A program made the position numbers and the translations under genes. Below, piece after piece: positions 25,132 to 33,884 of a stretch of 44,375 bases of DNA. Within the stretch, counting starts at the first letter, position 1; every line of letters starts with the position of its first letter. This DNA comes from CAIVND01 sp035532075 (GTDB taxonomy: Bacteria; Actinomycetota; Acidimicrobiia; Acidimicrobiales; Bog-793). Where the stretch lies: assembly GCA_035532075.1 (NCBI GenBank), contig DATKRV010000039.1:1-44375 (forward strand), in the 5' to 3' direction. The notes beneath the pieces were generated by a model. That model saw only the letters and a program-made list of their open reading frames with translations, did not search any database and had not been told where the DNA came from.

Positions 25132-26223
25132 CTACGCGTTTCCGAGCCTGAAGAGGTGTTCGAGCCCGATCGACGAGACTCCGACCAAGATCCACAGCAT
25201 CGCGCCGAGGACGAGCGGTCTCATCCCTGATTGGTATATATCGCGCGCACGCGTCGAGAGGCCGATCGCGCCAAGCGCGATGGTGATCAGGATCTGCGCG
25301 GTCTTGTTGAGGTCCGAGTGCCACTGAAAAGGAACAATGCCGATCGTGTTTGCGGTGACCGTCACAAGGAACCAGCAGATGAACAGCGGAAGTGCACCAT
25401 GCACAAGTCGCAGCGTGAACGAACGTGAATTGTTCTGATGGAGTTTTCGAGCCGATCTCATTCTCAAGAGGCCGAGGGTGATCGATATCGGGATGATCAT
25501 CAGCGTCCGTGTGAGTTTCACCACCACGGCGGTTGAGGTGGCGCCGTGGCCAAAGATCGATGAAGCGGCGACTACCGATGATAGGTCATTGATCGCGGTG
25601 CCGGCCCACAGGCCAAAGCCGTGCGGCGAAAGATGCAGCAGATGGCCAAGTGAGGGAAAGGTGAGTACTGCGACGACATTGAAGGCAAAAATTGTCGCGA
25701 TCGCGTAGGAGACATCAACCGCGGCGGCGCCGATCACGGCATCGGTCGCGGCTATTGCAGATGCGCCGCATATTCCAGTGCCGACTCCGATCAGTGTGCG
25801 CAGGTCTCGGTTGATGCCGAGGGCGCGCCCGATGAGTGGAGCTCCGATCAACGCGACCGCGAGCGAGCCAAGCAGCACCGGTAATGAAGAGGCACCAGTG
25901 GAGAGCACCTCGCGAAACGAGAGTCCGAATCCGAGGATGACGATCGAACTCTGCAAGACCGTCCTGCCGGCGAATTTGAGCCCTGGACGAATATGCTCGG
26001 CGAGCGGATGGGTGCTTGCAATGACGATGCCAAGCACAACGGCAAAGACCGGTGCTCCGACGGTTGGCGCAAGGTGTCCAAGCAACGTCGCGACAACGGC
26101 AACGGCGAGCGCAAGCCCGAGTCCAGGCGCAATGCCCGTGATCTTGTCGCGGCTCCACAAGACTGGGCGAGCGCGACCCGGGCTTTGAGGAGCGTCGGCG
26201 TTGTGCTTGGAAAGACTGAGCAT
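25132..26223 (-). CDS. yeiH: YeiH/UPF0324 family membrane protein (putative sulfate exporter family)
   Basis: Encodes 363 residues from the ATG at 26223; the frame is open further but runs into the divergent LysR gene. About ten hydrophobic segments are seen, with the family motifs FAGRTVLQSSIVILGFGLSF, GVGTGICGASAIAATDAVIG and GHLLHLSPHGFGLWAGTAINDLSSVVAAS (read in parts). Members are uncharacterised inner-membrane proteins, often called sulfate exporters. The gene is divergently arranged with a LysR regulator, as in many genomes, 70 bases apart. It is not obviously linked to the aromatic island. Confidence 0.9.
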   Translation of the reverse strand: MLSLSKHNADAPQSPGRARPVLWSRDKITGIAPGLGLALAVAVVATLLGHLAPTVGAPVFAVVLGIVIASTHPLAEHIRPGLKFAGRTVLQSSIVILGFGLSFREVLSTGASSLPVLLGSLAVALIGAPLIGRALGINRDLRTLIGVGTGICGASAIAATDAVIGAAAVDVSYAIATIFAFNVVAVLTFPSLGHLLHLSPHGFGLWAGTAINDLSSVVAASSIFGHGATSTAVVVKLTRTLMIIPISITLGLLRMRSARKLHQNNSRSFTLRLVHGALPLFICWFLVTVTANTIGIVPFQWHSDLNKTAQILITIALGAIGLSTRARDIYQSGMRPLVLGAMLWILVGVSSIGLEHLFRLGNA

Positions 26224-26255
26224 TCCCAAGTGTCGGTTGAGATCATGCTTGGGAA
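26223..26255. promoter_or_regulatory. Inverted repeat between yeiH and the LysR gene, probable operator
   Basis: TTCCCAAG (26223-26230) and CTTGGGAA (26248-26255) form a perfect eight-base inverted repeat with a 17-base spacer. It sits in the 70-base divergent control region and touches the yeiH start codon. Paired half-sites are expected for a LysR-type regulator controlling its divergent neighbour. The overlap with the yeiH start could mean the true yeiH start lies a little downstream. Confidence 0.6.
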
Positions 26256-26292
26256 AAGGTGGCAAAACAGTGTGGGGGTATAAGGTTACGTT

Positions 26293-27198
26293 ATGCCTTT
26301 GCGTGAGCCGGTTCCCGATCTCCGCTCTCTCGATCTGTTGCGCAGCGTGGCCGAACTCGGCTCGATCCGCAGGGCCGCGCAGGCGCACGGGGTGAGTCAA
26401 CCGGCCGCGAGCACCCGTCTTCGATCCCTCGAGCACGCACTCGGACTTGGACTGCTGGATCGGTCGGTGGGGAGAGCCCGTCTGACCGCGGCGGGTGTCG
26501 TCGTTGTCCAATGGAGCGAGGCGTTGCTGACGGATGCGCAGAATCTTCTCCTTGCGGTGACGGCCGCCCGGTCAGAGGGAAGGACACAGCTGCGCATCAT
26601 TGCCAGCATGACGGTCGCGGAATATCTCGTTCCCGAATGGTTGAACTGGCTTCGACGCAGTGATCCCGATGCTGTGGTCTCGTTGCAGATGGGAAACTCC
26701 GAGCACGTTGTCGAAACGATGCGGGCGCGCGGGGCAGATCTTGGGTTCATCGAAGGTTGGAGCGTTCCGGGTGAGTTCGGATCGAGTGTGATCCGCAGCG
26801 ATGACCTGCTCGTTGTCGTGGCGCCCTCGCATCGCTGGGCGGGCGTCAAGCGACCGGTAGAGATCTCCGAGTTCACAGCGACTCCACTGGTGCTTCGGGA
26901 GGTGGGTTCTGGAACACGCGAGGTTCTCGAGCGCGAGCTCACCGAGCTTGGTCACCATGTCGTTCCACTGGTGGAAGTCGGCTCCACGACGGCAATCAAA
27001 GCCGCTGTCGCGTCGGGGATCGGGCCGGGAGTTCTCAGTCGACTTGCTGTGAGTTCCGATCTCGCCGAGGGCAAGCTTGTCGCGGTAGCAGTACGTGGCC
27101 TCAACCTGACGCGATCGATCCGGGCGATCTGGCCGAATGATCAACCTCCGACAGAGCTGGCGCGTCGGCTCCTTCGACACGTCGTCGCACCTCGGTGA
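26293..27198 (+). CDS. LysR-family transcriptional regulator
   Basis: Encodes 301 residues. The winged HTH lies at residues ~10-70 (LDLLRSVAELGSIRRAAQAHGVSQPAASTRL), followed by a LysR effector domain (LRIIASMTVAEYLVPEWL...). The C-terminal part (VASGIGPGVLSRLAV) is typical of the CysB/CbbR-like fold. It is divergent from yeiH, with a paired operator between them, and most likely controls that gene. The effector is unknown. Confidence 0.93.
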   Translation: MPLREPVPDLRSLDLLRSVAELGSIRRAAQAHGVSQPAASTRLRSLEHALGLGLLDRSVGRARLTAAGVVVVQWSEALLTDAQNLLLAVTAARSEGRTQLRIIASMTVAEYLVPEWLNWLRRSDPDAVVSLQMGNSEHVVETMRARGADLGFIEGWSVPGEFGSSVIRSDDLLVVVAPSHRWAGVKRPVEISEFTATPLVLREVGSGTREVLERELTELGHHVVPLVEVGSTTAIKAAVASGIGPGVLSRLAVSSDLAEGKLVAVAVRGLNLTRSIRAIWPNDQPPTELARRLLRHVVAPR

Positions 27199-27730
27199 GA
27201 CTCCTCTGTCTTTCGTGGAGATATCCGCTCGATCAAGTCTTTCGATGCAGATCACTACGTCGTTGGAGTTTCGCGACATATTGCGCGCCGCTTTGGAATC
27301 GCGACCTGGCCAGTGCTGAGTTTGTATCGGGAGCACACGTCCTCGTGTCGGCGTAGCTGGCGAATGGTAGCCCTGCTTGGATGTTGATGAGTGTCGGTGA
27401 TGCCGGCGGTTCGGGCGAGGTGTGGTGTGAGTTCACAATTACGGACGGTGTGACAACGCAGGTCGGACGCTTCGATCTTGTCAGAGGCTATGGCGCGTGG
27501 GACGTTCCACTCCATGCCGGGCGACCAAGGGACATTCGACGGGTCTCGTCGATGCAGGTGATGTAACGCTCGTCACGGCTGATCTCGCCGGGTGAGGTGC
27601 GGGCATGTAGACATCAATGTGCAAAGAGAGTGATCCAGATGGTTCGATTCTGCGTACAACAGAGTGGAAGGGAACATCGGGTCGAAGAGCAGCTGGTGGA
27701 TACAACAACATCGACGAGGGAGGCGGGAGG
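27199..27730. other. Region between LysR gene and lipoprotein gene
   Basis: About 530 bases without an intact gene. The left and middle parts hold the anti-sigma-like relic; the last ~160 bases probably carry the promoter of the lipoprotein gene. The frame is open upstream to 27617, but the ribosome site GAGGGAGG fits the start at 27731. Confidence 0.5.
27285..27566 (+). pseudogene. Relic of an anti-sigma-like extracellular domain
   Basis: One plus-strand frame reads LASAEFVSGAHVLVSA, then TAG at 27354-27356, then LANGSPAWMLMSVGDAGG and on to VWCEFTITDGVTTQVGRFDL and YGAWDVPL, ending at 27566. The pattern of a short Cys-containing strand, DG.....G.F.L..GYG.W resembles the C-terminal domain of actinobacterial anti-sigma proteins. 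No sigma gene is attached and no start is seen, so it is probably a decayed fragment. The internal stop is read directly; the family call is by resemblance. Confidence 0.4.
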
Positions 27731-28321
27731 ATGGCACAGGTGAGAGGGGGAGAAAACACGGGACCTCGGGTGGGGCGGGTATTCCGGGTTCCCGACACGG
27801 GTTTGGTTGCGGTGGTCGCACTTGCGCTCGTGGTAAGCGGATGCGCATCTGCAGCGGCGCCTCAAAAGACAGTCCAGAGGGCGAGTCACAAACCCACCAC
27901 CGTCGTGATCTCGACGGCCAAGAATGCCTCGCTCGGGACACTTCTTGTCGCTCAGAAAAAGACGGTGTACACGCTGAAACCGACCACGGTGAGTTGTAGC
28001 GCCGCGTGCATCAGTGTCTGGCCGGAGGTGACACTTCCCAAGGGTGTGCTGAAGGCGACAGCGGGAGCAGGGATCAATGCTGCAAAGCTTGGATCTGTCG
28101 TGCTGGCCGGAGGAATCCGGCAGGTGACCTATGCGGGCAAGGCTCTCTACTGGTTCAGCGCGGATAGCGCGCCTGGGCAGGTGAAGGGCAACAAGTTAAC
28201 TGATCAGTGGGGCACCTGGTCGGCGTACGTGACGGCCAATGCTCCCAAAAGCTCATCTACGAACGTTGCGACGAACTCTCACCCAACGACGACCGTCGTA
28301 TCCGGATCGTATGGCTATTGA
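27731..28321 (+). CDS. Secreted lipoprotein with Yx(F/W/Y)xxD repeat motif (COG4315-like)
   Basis: Encodes 196 residues. A lipoprotein signal is clear: a hydrophobic stretch ending LVVSGC, with the Cys near residue 38. The mature part holds the family's repeat unit: SLGTLLVAQKKTVYTL, CSAACISVWP and KALYWFSADSAPGQVKG, the last matching Yx(FWY)xxD, and ends in a Ser/Thr-rich tail. Proteins of this family are common surface lipoproteins of unknown function, sometimes next to cupredoxins or sigma/anti-sigma pairs. It is convergent with the PAP2 gene (33 bases between ends). Confidence 0.82.
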   Translation: MAQVRGGENTGPRVGRVFRVPDTGLVAVVALALVVSGCASAAAPQKTVQRASHKPTTVVISTAKNASLGTLLVAQKKTVYTLKPTTVSCSAACISVWPEVTLPKGVLKATAGAGINAAKLGSVVLAGGIRQVTYAGKALYWFSADSAPGQVKGNKLTDQWGTWSAYVTANAPKSSSTNVATNSHPTTTVVSGSYGY

Positions 28322-28353
28322 GCAAGATCTGAGGCGAACAACGTGGTGATGGA

Positions 28354-29001
28354 CTAACTCGGCTGTGTTGGTGTTACTGCCTGTCTACGGTATGGTCCGC
28401 TTGACGAGCTGATCACCCAGCGCAGTGGGGGGATCTTCGCAATGAGCTTCGCGATGGAAGACAAGATCCCACCGAGTATCAGCCAACCGATGATCACGAT
28501 GACCGATCCGATGGCAAGTCCGACGATGACATCACTTGGATAATGTGCTCCGACGTAGACCCTTGCAAAGGCGATGAGCAGCGCGAACGCGCTACTGACG
28601 ACGGCAATGATCCTGACTATTTTTGAGGTGTAGCGCGCGATGATCCACAGTCCAGCGGTCGCGGCTCCTGCAGTGATCGCGTGGTCTGAGGGAAATGAGG
28701 GATCGTGCGAACGGGCAACGAGTGTCTCGATGCCCGCAAGCACGGCATAGGGACGGGCGCGGTGCACAGCGGCAACGATCATCTGGTTGATACCCACCGC
28801 CGCGACGGTTCCAAATGCAGCCCAGACCGTTGCCGCCACTGCTCGTGGGGCATTCGGGCTGTGGCGTGCCGAGCGCCAGGCGAGGAGAACGAGGAGCGCA
28901 AATACTCCTACGCCGTAGACGGCGAGGAACTTCATCACCGGGTGAGCCCATGGGGTCTGCACGGCGAAGCGATTGATGTCAAGGAACCAGCTGGTATCGA
29001 T
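28354..29001 (-). CDS. PAP2-type phosphatase, probable undecaprenyl-diphosphatase (BcrC-like), with possible ATC start
   Basis: Encodes 215 residues if translation begins at an ATC (29001), or 202 from the GTG at 28962. PAP2 motifs are seen: HRARPY, PSFPSDHAITAG and RVYVGAHYPSDVIVG, in five to six membrane segments. BcrC-like enzymes dephosphorylate undecaprenyl diphosphate for cell-wall synthesis. The family N terminus (D-x-x-x-F-x-x-IN) matches TSWFLDINRF, which lies upstream of the GTG. Between that stretch and the next upstream stop there is no ATG, GTG, TTG or CTG, while AGGAG sits eight bases before the ATC. So the start is either ATC or a sequence error has removed it. Confidence 0.8.
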   Translation of the reverse strand: MDTSWFLDINRFAVQTPWAHPVMKFLAVYGVGVFALLVLLAWRSARHSPNAPRAVAATVWAAFGTVAAVGINQMIVAAVHRARPYAVLAGIETLVARSHDPSFPSDHAITAGAATAGLWIIARYTSKIVRIIAVVSSAFALLIAFARVYVGAHYPSDVIVGLAIGSVIVIIGWLILGGILSSIAKLIAKIPPLRWVISSSSGPYRRQAVTPTQPS

Positions 29002-29196
29002 GGTTGTCTCTCCTCGGCAGGGGTCTGTTTTGCAGCGATGTTAGGTGAGAACGACCCAATTTACCTGCCGCGCTCTGTCCGCCAGGGGCCATTGGCGGCC
29101 CTGATACCCGAATGCGCCCGCCTCTCGTGTTGAGACAGCTCGCGCTGTCGGTCATGGGCGTGATTTTGTCGCGCCGCTCTTCTCTGGTGATTTTGC

Positions 29197-29787
29197 TCAA
29201 GCAGCTGGGTAATCACCCGCGGCCCAGCTCGGTCGTTCACCTGCAACTACCGACGCCTCGTGGCCCAACAGTGCCTTTTTCAGATCGAGGCCACCCGCGT
29301 ACCCGGTCAACGCCCCGTTTGCACCGATGACGCGGTGACAGGGAATGATCAGCGCAATCGGGTTCACATGATTGGCCATACCGACGGCCCGCGGGGCCTT
29401 GGGGCGATTGATCGCAGCCGCAACCTCTCCATAGGTCGCTGTCGCGCCGTATTCGATCTCGCAGAGCGCGTTCCAGACCGCGCGCTGGAACTCGGTGCCT
29501 GATGGTGCGAGCATAACGGTGAACTTGGTGAGTTCACCGGAGAAATAGGCGGCGAGCTCGTCCGCTACGGGCTTGAGCAATCGGTCGTCTCGAATGTAGG
29601 GGCGAGTGGTTTTCTCAAACGGCGCACCCGCGGGGAGATGGAGTTCGACAAGAGAAGACCCGTCACTCACGACCAGCAACTCTCCGACCGGCGTTGTGAC
29701 GATCGAGAAGAACCGCTCTTCATTTGGTAGGGCGAACCTCGAGTGATGCGCGGGTCCTCGCTCTGTGGATTGTATGACCCTGTTCAT
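29197..29787 (-). CDS. ogt: O6-methylguanine-DNA methyltransferase Ogt
   Basis: Encodes 196 residues. The acceptor motif PCHRV is present with Cys150, and GTEFQRAVWNALCEIEYGATATYGEVA is the DNA-binding helix with the expected Arg. The start at 29787 is in an ATGA overlap with the stop of the ada-alkA gene, so the two are translationally coupled. The protein repairs O6-alkylguanine by irreversible transfer of the alkyl group to its Cys. Together with the neighbour it forms an alkylation-repair operon. Confidence 0.92.
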   Translation of the reverse strand: MNRVIQSTERGPAHHSRFALPNEERFFSIVTTPVGELLVVSDGSSLVELHLPAGAPFEKTTRPYIRDDRLLKPVADELAAYFSGELTKFTVMLAPSGTEFQRAVWNALCEIEYGATATYGEVAAAINRPKAPRAVGMANHVNPIALIIPCHRVIGANGALTGYAGGLDLKKALLGHEASVVAGERPSWAAGDYPAA

Positions 29788-31280
29788 GTAGACCTTTCCT
29801 TGAGTGTCGTTGTGTCGTGTTGGGAATGTGCGTTCCACAGGTGGATCAGGCCATAGGAGCGCCAGGGTCGCCACGCCTTGGCGTAGCCAAGCGCGCTTTT
29901 CTTGTCCCCAAGATGGCCGAGACCTTCAAGCGCTCTTCGCACTCCGAGATCGCTTTCGAGAAACGCGTCGGGATCTCCAAGCCCACGCATGCGGATATAG
30001 GACGAGGTCCATGGCCCGATCCCGTTGATGCGTTCGAGGTCCGTAGCGACGCGATCGCGTTCTGTACCAGAGCTGAGATCGATTGTTCCATCGGCAATCG
30101 AGCGGGCAAGCGCGAGCAGCGTCTCGCAGCGAGAACGTGGCATGGGAAGATCGATTGCATCGAGTCGGGCGAGTTGTGCTGACGTCGGAAATGCGTGGGT
30201 GAGTGATCCAAACGGCTCGGCAAGTGGTTCGCCGTATCTTGAGACGAGGTGGCCTGTGAGTCGTCGCGCCGCTGCGACCGATACCTGTTGTCCAAGTACC
30301 GCGCGAATTGCCAGTTCCTCTGCGTCGACATGTCCTGGGAGTCGCAGACCTGGTGCCGATCTGACAAGGTGGCCAATACATGGATCGTTGCGAAGCGCAT
30401 CGACGATCGCGAGTGGATCTGCGTCAAGGTCAAACAGTCGCCGGCATCGTGTGACCGCTGAGGTCAAATCGCGAAGATCGTCGAGCCAGAGTTTGACTCC
30501 GATCGTGGAATCTTCGAGCGAAAGCGTCGAACGGGAGCATTCGAGAATCGCTAACCCATTCGGTAGACGCAGCACCCTCCGATAGACCGAGTCATTGGCC
30601 TCCTCAAGTCCCGCGACCGCCCTTGTTGCAAGGAACCCAAAGAGACTCTCGAGCTCGAATGGTTGGCGAAACGCGAGGCGAAGTTCGATCGCTCCGGATC
30701 CACTGGCTGGGTTAGTTCGAATGGTGCGGCACTGGCGGATCTCGCTTGGGGTCTGGGCAAATATTGCCTTGGTGGTCTCATTGAACTGGCGGATCGAGTG
30801 AAAACCCGCGGCAAAGGCAATCTCGCTCATCGGAAGGTCAGTCATCTCAAGGAGCATTCGCGCGCTCTCACAGCGTTGCGCACGGGCGATCGCGAGAGGA
30901 CCGGCGCCGAGTTCACGAAAAAGCTGGCGAAACACCTGACGCTCGCTGTATCCAAGCCGTCTGGCAAGCGCACCGACTCCCTCGCGGTCGACAACACCCT
31001 CTCCGATGAGCCGCATCGCACGCCCGGTGATGTCGGCTCGCAGGTTCCATTCTGGGGATCCCGGAGAGGCGCCCGGACGACAGCGCTTGCAGGCTCGAAA
31101 ACCCGCACCCTGTGCAGCTGCAGAGGTTGGAAAGAAAGAGACATTGCGCGCGAGGGGCGTCTTTGCGGGACAACTCGGTCGACAGTAGATGCCAGTTGTC
31201 CTCACGGCGGTGAAGAACATTCCGTCAAATCGCGACTCGCGACCCTGTATTGCTCGATAACACTCCGAAGCGCTGAGCAC
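29784..31280 (-). CDS. alkA: Ada-AlkA fusion: methyl-sensing regulator and 3-methyladenine DNA glycosylase
   Basis: Encodes 498 residues from a GTG at 31280, preceded by AAGGTGA; the longer frame to 31406 would read through the terminator hairpin. Residues 1-75 are the Ada zinc domain, with Cys33 and Cys37 (GIYCRPSCPAK) and Cys64 and Cys67 (ACKRCRP). Residues ~85-185 are an AraC-type HTH (MSEIAFAAGFHSIRQFNETTKAIF). The rest is AlkA: an N-terminal sheet domain and a helix-hairpin-helix (INGIGPWTSSYIRMRG) followed by the catalytic Asp in FLESDLGVRRAL. This fusion is usual in actinobacteria. It senses methyl phosphotriesters, activates its own operon and excises alkylated bases. Confidence 0.93.
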   Translation of the reverse strand: MLSASECYRAIQGRESRFDGMFFTAVRTTGIYCRPSCPAKTPLARNVSFFPTSAAAQGAGFRACKRCRPGASPGSPEWNLRADITGRAMRLIGEGVVDREGVGALARRLGYSERQVFRQLFRELGAGPLAIARAQRCESARMLLEMTDLPMSEIAFAAGFHSIRQFNETTKAIFAQTPSEIRQCRTIRTNPASGSGAIELRLAFRQPFELESLFGFLATRAVAGLEEANDSVYRRVLRLPNGLAILECSRSTLSLEDSTIGVKLWLDDLRDLTSAVTRCRRLFDLDADPLAIVDALRNDPCIGHLVRSAPGLRLPGHVDAEELAIRAVLGQQVSVAAARRLTGHLVSRYGEPLAEPFGSLTHAFPTSAQLARLDAIDLPMPRSRCETLLALARSIADGTIDLSSGTERDRVATDLERINGIGPWTSSYIRMRGLGDPDAFLESDLGVRRALEGLGHLGDKKSALGYAKAWRPWRSYGLIHLWNAHSQHDTTTLKERST

Positions 31281-31350
31281 CTTGTCACCTTGGCACGTTT
31301 CGGCGCCGTCAGCTAGCGGAATTTGGACATTGCAATCGAGCCAAAAGAAA

Positions 31351-31383
31351 GAGGGCAAGGGCGAAACATCCGCCCTTGCCCTC
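31351..31383 (-). terminator. Strong intrinsic terminator
   Basis: GAGGGCAAGGGCG and CGCCCTTGCCCTC form a perfect 13-base stem with a seven-base loop. On the minus strand it is followed by TTTCTTTT, so it ends transcription of the secreted-protein gene at 31425-31901 and separates it from ada-alkA. Confidence 0.92.
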
Positions 31384-31424
31384 AACCGGAGGAGTTGACT
31401 CCCCACCGGAGTGGTGACCGTTCG

Positions 31425-31901
31425 TTACGGCGTGTGCTTTGCCGCAGCTTGATCGATCACCTGGAAAGCCGGTGTGGTGCTGGTCAAGGTGGTGAGGTCA
31501 ACATTCTTCTTTGCGCGAAACTTGACGATGCCACGGCCGGCCACAAAGGTCGTGTGGTCAAGGATTACCTTGGTTTTGGCGTTAATTGTAAAGGTCAGCG
31601 GCCCGAGTGCCTCAAGTGCCGTTGCGTCCCTGTTCGCGCTCGTGACGGTGATCGTCACAGAACTATAACTAATCTTTCCAGCGCCCGAACCTGACCCTGT
31701 TGAACCTGACCCTGTTGAGGAGGCTGTGAGATTACTGAGCGATCCGTGCAGTACGAACATCACGGTCGGAGGCGTGCCCTTGTGTGAATTCGCGTTGGCG
31801 GTTACCTCGTTATGGGTGGTCACCGGCTTCGAGGCGAATGCGGCCGTTGGGATGGCCGCAAGCGACAGCGCCGCTGCAGTTGCTAAAAAGAACTTTCGCA
31901 T
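31425..31901 (-). CDS. Small secreted protein of unknown function
   Basis: Encodes 158 residues with an AGGAG site. A clear signal peptide is present (MRKFFLATAAALSLAAIPTAAFA, cleavage near residue 23). The mature part has a Gly/Ser linker (SSTGSGSTGSGSG) and a beta-rich region with alternating hydrophobic residues. I do not recognise a family. It lies downstream of the ECF sigma/anti-sigma-like pair on the same strand (67 bases after the anti-sigma-like gene) and may belong to that regulon; a strong terminator follows it. Confidence 0.78.
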   Translation of the reverse strand: MRKFFLATAAALSLAAIPTAAFASKPVTTHNEVTANANSHKGTPPTVMFVLHGSLSNLTASSTGSGSTGSGSGAGKISYSSVTITVTSANRDATALEALGPLTFTINAKTKVILDHTTFVAGRGIVKFRAKKNVDLTTLTSTTPAFQVIDQAAAKHTP

Positions 31902-31968
31902 TTGATTCTCCTATTTTGTGTGTTGATTGTGTTGTGTATTGGTTAAAAAGTGCTGGTGTGTCTGTTGG

Positions 31969-32991
31969 TCATAAGGTTGTCTGAACAGTCGACACCCCCT
32001 TCCCACGGTCAATCGAAGTCGAGAGGCTCGTCGATGCTGATCTTGGCGTGCTTTTCACTGGCGTCGACGACGTTGGGGCCTTGGTCGTCCGTCTCTTGGT
32101 GCGGACCCGCTTTGCGTGCCGGGATGGAATCGGCGAGGCCGCTTTGTAAGCGCTCGATCGGCCGGTGGCGTTCGTCGTAACGTTCGATTGCTTGGCGTTG
32201 GGGGTCGCGGGCGTCTTTGGCGATCGTGAGGTATTTGCTCCCTGGTTGGAATTGCTCGAGTGTCGAACCTTTCCACTTGCGATCGAGCCCTGGGACGTTG
32301 TCGACGAATGTGACGGGCCCTTTGTCCGTGCAACGCCCGAGGCGCCTGGAAGACCACGTCCGGCCTGATCGACGAGGCCCTGACAGTAGGCGAGCACGGT
32401 TTCGTTCTGACCTGAGGCAATCTTTCCAAGACGAGCTCGCTCTGACACCGTCGCGGTGTTCCTGGTCGAACGCAGACCATTTGTCCCAGACTGGTAAAGG
32501 TATGCCTTGCAGAGCCCAATCGTGCCTGTGGTGTTCTTTGTCTTCGCTGAGCCCGTCGCGACGGAGGTCGCATTCCCAGCCGCGCGCGCCCCGTTCGAGC
32601 TCTGTGGGTCGGGAAGTGAGATTCCGAGATGCGAAAGACCGTGGGAGACGGCGCGCTGGACTGGAACGGGGAGTGATCCTGTTGCCGCTGCGGCTGCGAG
32701 TCCTCCGGTGAGCATCAGTGCTGTCGTGGCTACAGCAACGCGCCCCGAGGGGAGACGACGGATGCGAGCGAGGTAGGTCGGTGACGCCACCGGTCCAAGC
32801 TGTGCCGAGCGTCGCACCTCGTTCGCGATGGAGGCTACGAATGCCTGGTCGACTGCGGGCGAAGTCCCCTGAACGGGAGCCCTGGCGACCCGGATCAGGC
32901 CAGCCAGCTCCTTTAGCTCTTTGGGCGCATCGTCGGGATCAAGAGCCCCCGAGAGCAGCTGTTCGCCGTCGAAGGCGTCTGGTGTTTTCAT
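31969..32991 (-). CDS. Membrane protein with anti-sigma-like layout and Ser/Thr/Lys-rich outer domain
   Basis: Encodes 340 residues. An N-terminal cytoplasmic part of ~80 residues, one membrane segment at ~83-110 (VAVATTALMLTGGLAAAAATG) and a long low-complexity outside part rich in Ser, Thr, Lys and Asn are seen. The HxxxCxxC zinc motif of typical anti-sigma factors is absent. The gene starts 34 bases after the stop of the ECF sigma gene on the same strand, the usual place for its anti-sigma factor. Anti-sigma function is inferred from position and layout. The outer part contains two Cys (GLCKAYLY and AYCQGLVDQ), which might sense redox state. Confidence 0.6.
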   Translation of the reverse strand: MKTPDAFDGEQLLSGALDPDDAPKELKELAGLIRVARAPVQGTSPAVDQAFVASIANEVRRSAQLGPVASPTYLARIRRLPSGRVAVATTALMLTGGLAAAAATGSLPVPVQRAVSHGLSHLGISLPDPQSSNGARAAGNATSVATGSAKTKNTTGTIGLCKAYLYQSGTNGLRSTRNTATVSERARLGKIASGQNETVLAYCQGLVDQAGRGLPGASGVARTKGPSHSSTTSQGSIASGKVRHSSNSNQGANTSRSPKTPATPNAKQSNVTTNATGRSSAYKAASPIPSRHAKRVRTKRRTTKAPTSSTPVKSTPRSASTSLSTSIDRGKGVSTVQTTL

Positions 32992-33025
32992 CTCACTAGG
33001 TACATCGGAATCGCCGGCAGATTCG

Positions 33026-33571
33026 TTACATCTTGGGAGAAAACTCCTTCAAAAGCCGGGCAAGTGCACGGTGTTGGAGGACCCGAACGGCCCCGGGACT
33101 GCGGCCGGTGACCTTGGCGACCTCATCGGAGCTCAGACCAGCCACGACGCGCAAGATGATCACCTCGGCCTGACTCTCGGGCAGTCTTTCGACGAGGCGG
33201 TCGATTGCCTGTTGCGAGACGATCGCTTCGATGACGTGCTCGGCAACGTCGTCGGAACTTCGGGCGTCGTTGGCTTCACCAAGCGGCACGGAGGTTGCCC
33301 GACGGCCTTGTTTTCGGTAGTGGTCGACGACGCGTCGCCGGGCAATGGTGAACAAAAGCGCACGAAATTCAGAGATCGAGCCAGAAAACCCGGGAAGACG
33401 CTGCGCGATAGCGAGCCACGTCTCCGACGCGAGATCGTCTGCAACATCTCTCGCCCGGTAGGAGAGGAATCGGAGGAGATCGGGTTGGATCGACTGGAAC
33501 AATACGGCAATCGCCCATTCGGCTCCTCCTCGCGCGGCCTCGAGGGCCTCGTCGATCTTGGACTCATCCAT
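33026..33571 (-). CDS. ECF-type RNA polymerase sigma factor
   Basis: Encodes 181 residues from the ATG at 33571 (an ATG at 33601 is in frame). Region 2 reads FLSYRARDVADDLASETWLAIAQRLPGF...ALLFTIARRRVVDHYRKQGR; region 4 reads LPESQAEVIILRVVAGLSSDEVAKVTGRSPGAVRVLQHRAL. It forms an operon with the membrane protein downstream and is divergent from a Ser/Thr kinase gene, which may be its target or co-regulator. Confidence 0.92.
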   Translation of the reverse strand: MDESKIDEALEAARGGAEWAIAVLFQSIQPDLLRFLSYRARDVADDLASETWLAIAQRLPGFSGSISEFRALLFTIARRRVVDHYRKQGRRATSVPLGEANDARSSDDVAEHVIEAIVSQQAIDRLVERLPESQAEVIILRVVAGLSSDEVAKVTGRSPGAVRVLQHRALARLLKEFSPKM

Positions 33572-33591
33572 GGTGAAAGTTTCGCATGCGG

Positions 33592-33604
33592 GTTGTGTCA
33601 CAAC
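33592..33604. promoter_or_regulatory. Palindrome near the ECF sigma start
   Basis: GTTGTGTCACAAC is a 13-base perfect palindrome around a central T, 20 bases upstream of the ECF sigma start in the divergent region with the kinase gene. It could be an operator for the sigma operon. No binding protein can be named. Confidence 0.35.
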
Positions 33605-33884
33605 GTCTCGTTTCGATCAAGATGTTCAACACGTCAATGAAGTTAACGGTGACAGCTCGCCTGGTGTTGAGTCACAACTCGCCTCTCACCCGTCCAGTTT
33701 CGATGAATGTGACAGTCAATTTGTCATCTGCCCTACCGAGCGGGGTGTTGAAGATCAATCCGGCGAATCGGCGGAAATCTCCGGTGGGGGCCCACGCGAA
33801 TTTCGTAAGGGGCCTGATTTTTCGGTGCCGGTAGGTTGTCTCGCTTCACGATCGATCTCCCAGCGTGTAACGATAGGGGAGGTC

